From assembly GCA_002314445.1 (NCBI GenBank), contig DCFX01000081.1, positions 50,917 through 114,916 of the forward strand: DNA of 64,000 bases, in the 5' to 3' direction. The position numbers and the translations under genes are program-made. This DNA is from Treponema sp. UBA1793 (GTDB lineage: Bacteria > Spirochaetota > Spirochaetia > Treponematales > Treponemataceae). This document shows, piece by piece, positions 61,125 to 64,000 of the stretch. Each line of letters starts with the position of its first letter. The stretch's first letter is position 1. A model generated the notes under the pieces. The model worked only from the letters and a program-made list of their open reading frames with translations. It did no database searches and was not told the origin of the DNA.

Positions 61125-62610
61125 ATATTATTTCTGTTGAAATATTGCCCTTATACAACAGTAAAACAGACATTTTCCGGTTATGCTTTTCGCCCTTCCA
61201 TCTCAAAAAACTTCGCATAAGTTCATCGTTAGGCATCGCATCGGGAATATTCAAAACAACATGAGAAAGCCCTTGTTCATAAGCACTCTTTATCCTGCCT
61301 TTTATGGCATTTGATGTCATTTTTTCCGGTGTCTTAATATCGGATAAAGTACCATTGAGTATAATATCGGGATTAGACCATGATATTTTATAATGCGTTT
61401 GTACATTTTCAATTGCTGGAATTACTTTGATTTTGTACCCGAAATTGCTAAGTTTTTCGACTACAGGTTTGTTGGCAGTTTTCCAGTCATTCGGCGGGTT
61501 ATCACACAAATCGAACCATCCTCCGTTTTTCCCTTCCGTCCGGGTATATCCTTTCCACAGTGAATCATAATCCGCAAATATGTTTTCTTCTCGGTTGAAC
61601 TCTCCGAGAATACCAAATTTCATAGCTTGCATTGCCTGCGACGGCAGCATCATCCACCAGTTTCCGTTATCAAGAGGATTGCCTCCGAATCCGTCAAGAG
61701 GTTTGAACTTTGCAAGTGATTTCATACTCGGATTGTCCGTGTTTATCCCGTCTTTGCCAATCTGCGATGCGTATATAGCACGGAATGATGTACGGCACTG
61801 ATAATGATAAGGAGGAAATCCGTATGTTTTCCAGAACGGATGATCCACAGCAAGAATCATTCCGTGCCCGGATTCTGTAAGCAAATGTCTGCATATAGTA
61901 CTAGTCCTGCTGTCCTCAATAACAAAAAGTTGATATGCGACAGGATTTGTCTTGTCATACTGCATAAGTTTACCGGCAGTATATGCAGTCTCCATGTTTG
62001 TCCGGTATACGTTCTCCCAGTAGCCCGGAAGAAAATTTTCCGTTTGATCAGCATCTGCCCAGGCCTTTGCATTTTTCCATGTTTCTGCAAATCTCGTACC
62101 ATTTTCAATCGAATCAATAAGCAAACCTTTTACAGCTTCTATATATGAACATTCAGACAAACGGGAAACGGTGAATGCACGGAATCGTACTTTCGGCTCC
62201 AGTTTGTCCCATTCTGATTTAGTAACCGGAACCTGTCCTTTCAGAAATTTTACTGCATCGGAAAACGCAATCTTTGGAATGTCTGTGGTATTATCTGCTG
62301 CATTAATTTTTGTAGATGCATGTTCCATTCCGAGCAGCAAAGCTCCCGAAATAAGCTGCTCACAATTTTTTAATAATTTTTTATTTTGGGGGATATCATA
62401 CGGTGCAGTAATCCTTGCTTTTGAAGGTATCGACCCGTCCGGTGAAAGCCATTTTAAATAGTCTTTTATATCTTGTGAAATGAATAAAAAAGAACCTTTT
62501 TGAGCAGCTTCAGTAAGACTGTCGAGTTCATCGAGCTTACGTTTTTCTTCCGTAAACTCGACATCACTCAGACGGAAAATTTTATCATTTTTCTGCTTGG
62601 GACTTTTTTT
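61123..62610 (-). CDS. MuF-type phage head protein fused to a CdiA-CT-like nuclease domain; lacks its own start
   Basis: 495 open codons. Residues about 1-100 have no ATG and read like the C-terminal part of a gp29-type portal (FTEEKRKLDELDSLTEAAQ, CEQLISGALLLGMEHAS). The Mu gpF/SPP1 gp7 head domain follows (FRAFTVSRLSECSYIEAV ... YQLFVIEDSRTSTICRHL ... GFPPYHYQCRTSFRAIYAS). The last 110 residues (YKIKVIPAIEN, SNPDIILNGTLSDIKTP, SHVVLNIPDA) resemble CdiA C-terminal nuclease toxins. The frame connects to the portal only by a -1 shift in the A run at 62612-62604; internal start alternatives are TTG 62340 and ATG 62328. Confidence 0.72.
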   Translation of the reverse strand, partial: KKSPKQKNDKIFRLSDVEFTEEKRKLDELDSLTEAAQKGSFLFISQDIKDYLKWLSPDGSIPSKARITAPYDIPQNKKLLKNCEQLISGALLLGMEHASTKINAADNTTDIPKIAFSDAVKFLKGQVPVTKSEWDKLEPKVRFRAFTVSRLSECSYIEAVKGLLIDSIENGTRFAETWKNAKAWADADQTENFLPGYWENVYRTNMETAYTAGKLMQYDKTNPVAYQLFVIEDSRTSTICRHLLTESGHGMILAVDHPFWKTYGFPPYHYQCRTSFRAIYASQIGKDGINTDNPSMKSLAKFKPLDGFGGNPLDNGNWWMMLPSQAMQAMKFGILGEFNREENIFADYDSLWKGYTRTEGKNGGWFDLCDNPPNDWKTANKPVVEKLSNFGYKIKVIPAIENVQTHYKISWSNPDIILNGTLSDIKTPEKMTSNAIKGRIKSAYEQGLSHVVLNIPDAMPNDELMRSFLRWKGEKHNRKMSVLLLYKGNISTEII

Positions 62611-63824
62611 TTATTGTTATACGGATCACTCAAAGACAGTCCGGTTTCTGCATTTCCGCTGTTTGCAACAAACGTATCGGACGTATCTTTAGGAGGTTCC
62701 ATTCCATAATTATCATATATCCATTGTTTTGACACAGGAAAGCCGAGTGCCAGTGCTTTCATAAGTTGTTCAAACGAGGCAAGATTTTTTATATTAAACC
62801 GATATTGCGGAGAGACAATTCCCGCCCCAAAGTTAAGATAAACAGTCCAGTCAATCAGTTTCTGGACTGCAGACTGTACCTCAAGTGCGATTCCTTTGCA
62901 ATCCTCATAGAGCATATCTGCCTGTACTTCTCCCAGTGCAAGCGAACCGCCGTCAGTCTTGCTTGTTGCAATTGACTGTCCTGTCAGGCCGTAACTTATC
63001 TGCACATCACACGCATCAACAAGCGTATTAAAATCAGCCAGACTTCCGGCCATACCGATTTCTTTCAGGTCTTTAACATTTCCGGCTGCAGCCGCAGAAC
63101 CTGATTCCAGTCCCATAAGCATCTGTGCAATACTGTTCGCGCGACTTTGAATTTTCTCGTCATCGCCTTCCATCTCAAAAAGGGCGATAATGGATTTAAC
63201 TGAAAATTTCTCTGTTGCCTGCAGCCAGAATTCATATCCGGCTTTCTTGAACATCCACGGCCAATAAACTGAACGCAATTCCGATGTACCGTAGGGATTC
63301 TCATCATCAGGATCATGCTGCATCTGAAGGAACTTGTATGGCTGATCAAGCAGCTTTCGTGTACCTAAAGAGGTATAATACAATTTCCAGTCTGATCCAA
63401 AATAAAAACGTTCCGGTTTTCTGGTAATAATATTCTCCGGTATCCATTTACCATTATTTTCGGCAGGCAGTCCCCATACAATTTCAGATACAGAAAACCC
63501 GTAATTCAATGCCGAAAGCATGCGTTTTTCTTTTCGGTACAAATTATCAAATAAAGGTATGTTTTTAATAAAATTAAAAACATTGTCAGGACAATCGCCC
63601 TGTGTAAATCCTGCCGGAAAGACAAGGGAAGATGTCTTTTTCTTATTAATGAGCGATTTTATCCGCGGGTCTGTCATCATCTGCCGGTACGTCTGATATG
63701 ATTCAACAGTACCGGAAACAATATCATCAGGATTCGGCATAAAATTGAGAAAACTGCCGAGCATATTATCGGTTATAACCTGCGTCGTCATCGTTTTTGT
63801 ATCAGGCGGTATAGTCTTCTTCAT
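62568..63824 (-). CDS. Phage portal protein, Mu gp29-like (DUF935)
   Basis: 418 residues to a TGA at 62568. DUF935 text: SYQTYRQMMTDPRIKSLINKKKT, NYGFSVSEIVWG, GTSELRSVYWPWMFKKAGYEFW, SYGLTGQSIATSKTDGGSLALG, and WIYDNYGMEPPKD. Its last 12 or so residues after a poly-Lys (AAA) stretch look unrelated to the family, while the family C-terminus continues in the next frame, so a frameshift fusion to the MuF protein is likely. Its ATG overlaps the terminase stop codon by four bases. Confidence 0.88.
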   Translation of the reverse strand: MKKTIPPDTKTMTTQVITDNMLGSFLNFMPNPDDIVSGTVESYQTYRQMMTDPRIKSLINKKKTSSLVFPAGFTQGDCPDNVFNFIKNIPLFDNLYRKEKRMLSALNYGFSVSEIVWGLPAENNGKWIPENIITRKPERFYFGSDWKLYYTSLGTRKLLDQPYKFLQMQHDPDDENPYGTSELRSVYWPWMFKKAGYEFWLQATEKFSVKSIIALFEMEGDDEKIQSRANSIAQMLMGLESGSAAAAGNVKDLKEIGMAGSLADFNTLVDACDVQISYGLTGQSIATSKTDGGSLALGEVQADMLYEDCKGIALEVQSAVQKLIDWTVYLNFGAGIVSPQYRFNIKNLASFEQLMKALALGFPVSKQWIYDNYGMEPPKDTSDTFVANSGNAETGLSLSDPYNNKKKVPSRKMIKFSV

Positions 63825-64000
63825 CGTAATCCTCTTACTCTGTTAATAATTGATTTTGCTGTACTTTGAATGTGTTTCGCCGCTGCTTTTGAAACCGCGA
63901 TGCTGTTGTTTCCTTTTTCAATGGAATTGACGGCATGAACGAGTGCATCACATAAGTCGTCGAAAGCACCCATAGGAAATTCTGTTAATTCCTGAATAAT
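63821..64000 (-). CDS. Phage terminase large subunit, C-terminal fragment (runs off the window)
   Basis: 59 codons are visible, ending NRVRGLR-stop. The segment IIQELTEFPMGAFDDLCDALVHAVNSI matches the C-terminal signature of large terminases (hydrophobic-Phe-Pro...DD..DAL..A, part of the nuclease site). The gene continues beyond position 64000. The stop overlaps the portal start (ATGA). Order terminase-portal-MuF is that of Mu-like head modules. Confidence 0.78.
   Translation of the reverse strand: MIQELTEFPMGAFDDLCDALVHAVNSIEKGNNSIAVSKAAAKHIQSTAKSIINRVRGLR

Overview
The window looks like a piece of a host-associated spirochaete chromosome, most likely a gut or rumen Treponema. This is inferred from protein architecture, not from an rRNA. 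The signs are many lipoproteins with loose spirochaete-type lipoboxes, an outer-membrane barrel ending in Phe, a KDPG aldolase fused to a glyoxalase-like domain, a LytTR/DUF3021 pair and moderate GC. No rRNA, tRNA, CRISPR array or insertion sequence was seen.

Positions 1-22.6 kb form a polysaccharide locus, nearly all on the minus strand. A ten-gene run (18650 down to 3197) encodes nine predicted surface lipoproteins: six GH43-type glycosidases, two Big2/FN3 proteins and one small unknown. It also encodes one outer-membrane beta-barrel. Around it lie a GH30 lipoprotein, a GH43 enzyme without a signal peptide, two ABC sugar permeases and a LacI-type repressor. The same LacI-like operator (TGAAAA-CC-TTTTCA) sits at the start of three of these transcription units. 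The enzyme mix (GH30 with 1,3-galactanase-like and arabinofuranosidase-like GH43) suggests type II arabinogalactan or arabinan as substrate.

Positions 21.6-32.5 kb carry a nearly complete route for unsaturated uronates: two heparinase II/III-type lyases, GH88 unsaturated glucuronyl hydrolase, KduI, a KduD-like dehydrogenase, KdgK and KDPG aldolase, with a GntR regulator. The expected flow is acidic polysaccharide to unsaturated oligosaccharide, then DHU, KDG, KDPG, and finally pyruvate plus glyceraldehyde-3-phosphate.

Positions 33.9-41.6 kb hold a tryptophan cluster: trpE, then two small HTH genes, then trpGD-trpCF-trpB-trpA. trpE and trpGD have separate promoters that share an identical 24-base block and carry palindromes near the -10.

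Positions 41.6-60.3 kb hold signalling and transport genes: DUF3021/LytTR, a GGDEF-EAL protein, a chemotaxis receptor, a secreted GH31 enzyme followed by an ABC sugar importer, a flavin redox cluster (FMN-binding lipoprotein, MarR, flavodoxin, DOMON), and an APH-like kinase/MATE/AraC operon.

From about 60.6 kb to the end is one end of a Mu-like-head prophage that seems to interrupt a kinase-like gene. It shows the 3' end of a terminase, a portal, and a MuF-type head protein carrying a CdiA-CT-like nuclease domain. Portal and MuF frames are joined only through a nine-A run, implying a -1 frameshift or an indel. A structured small RNA candidate lies between the toxin gene and a possible immunity gene. 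Several genes in the window have a -10 box only 6-11 bases before the start codon and no Shine-Dalgarno, so they look leaderless.
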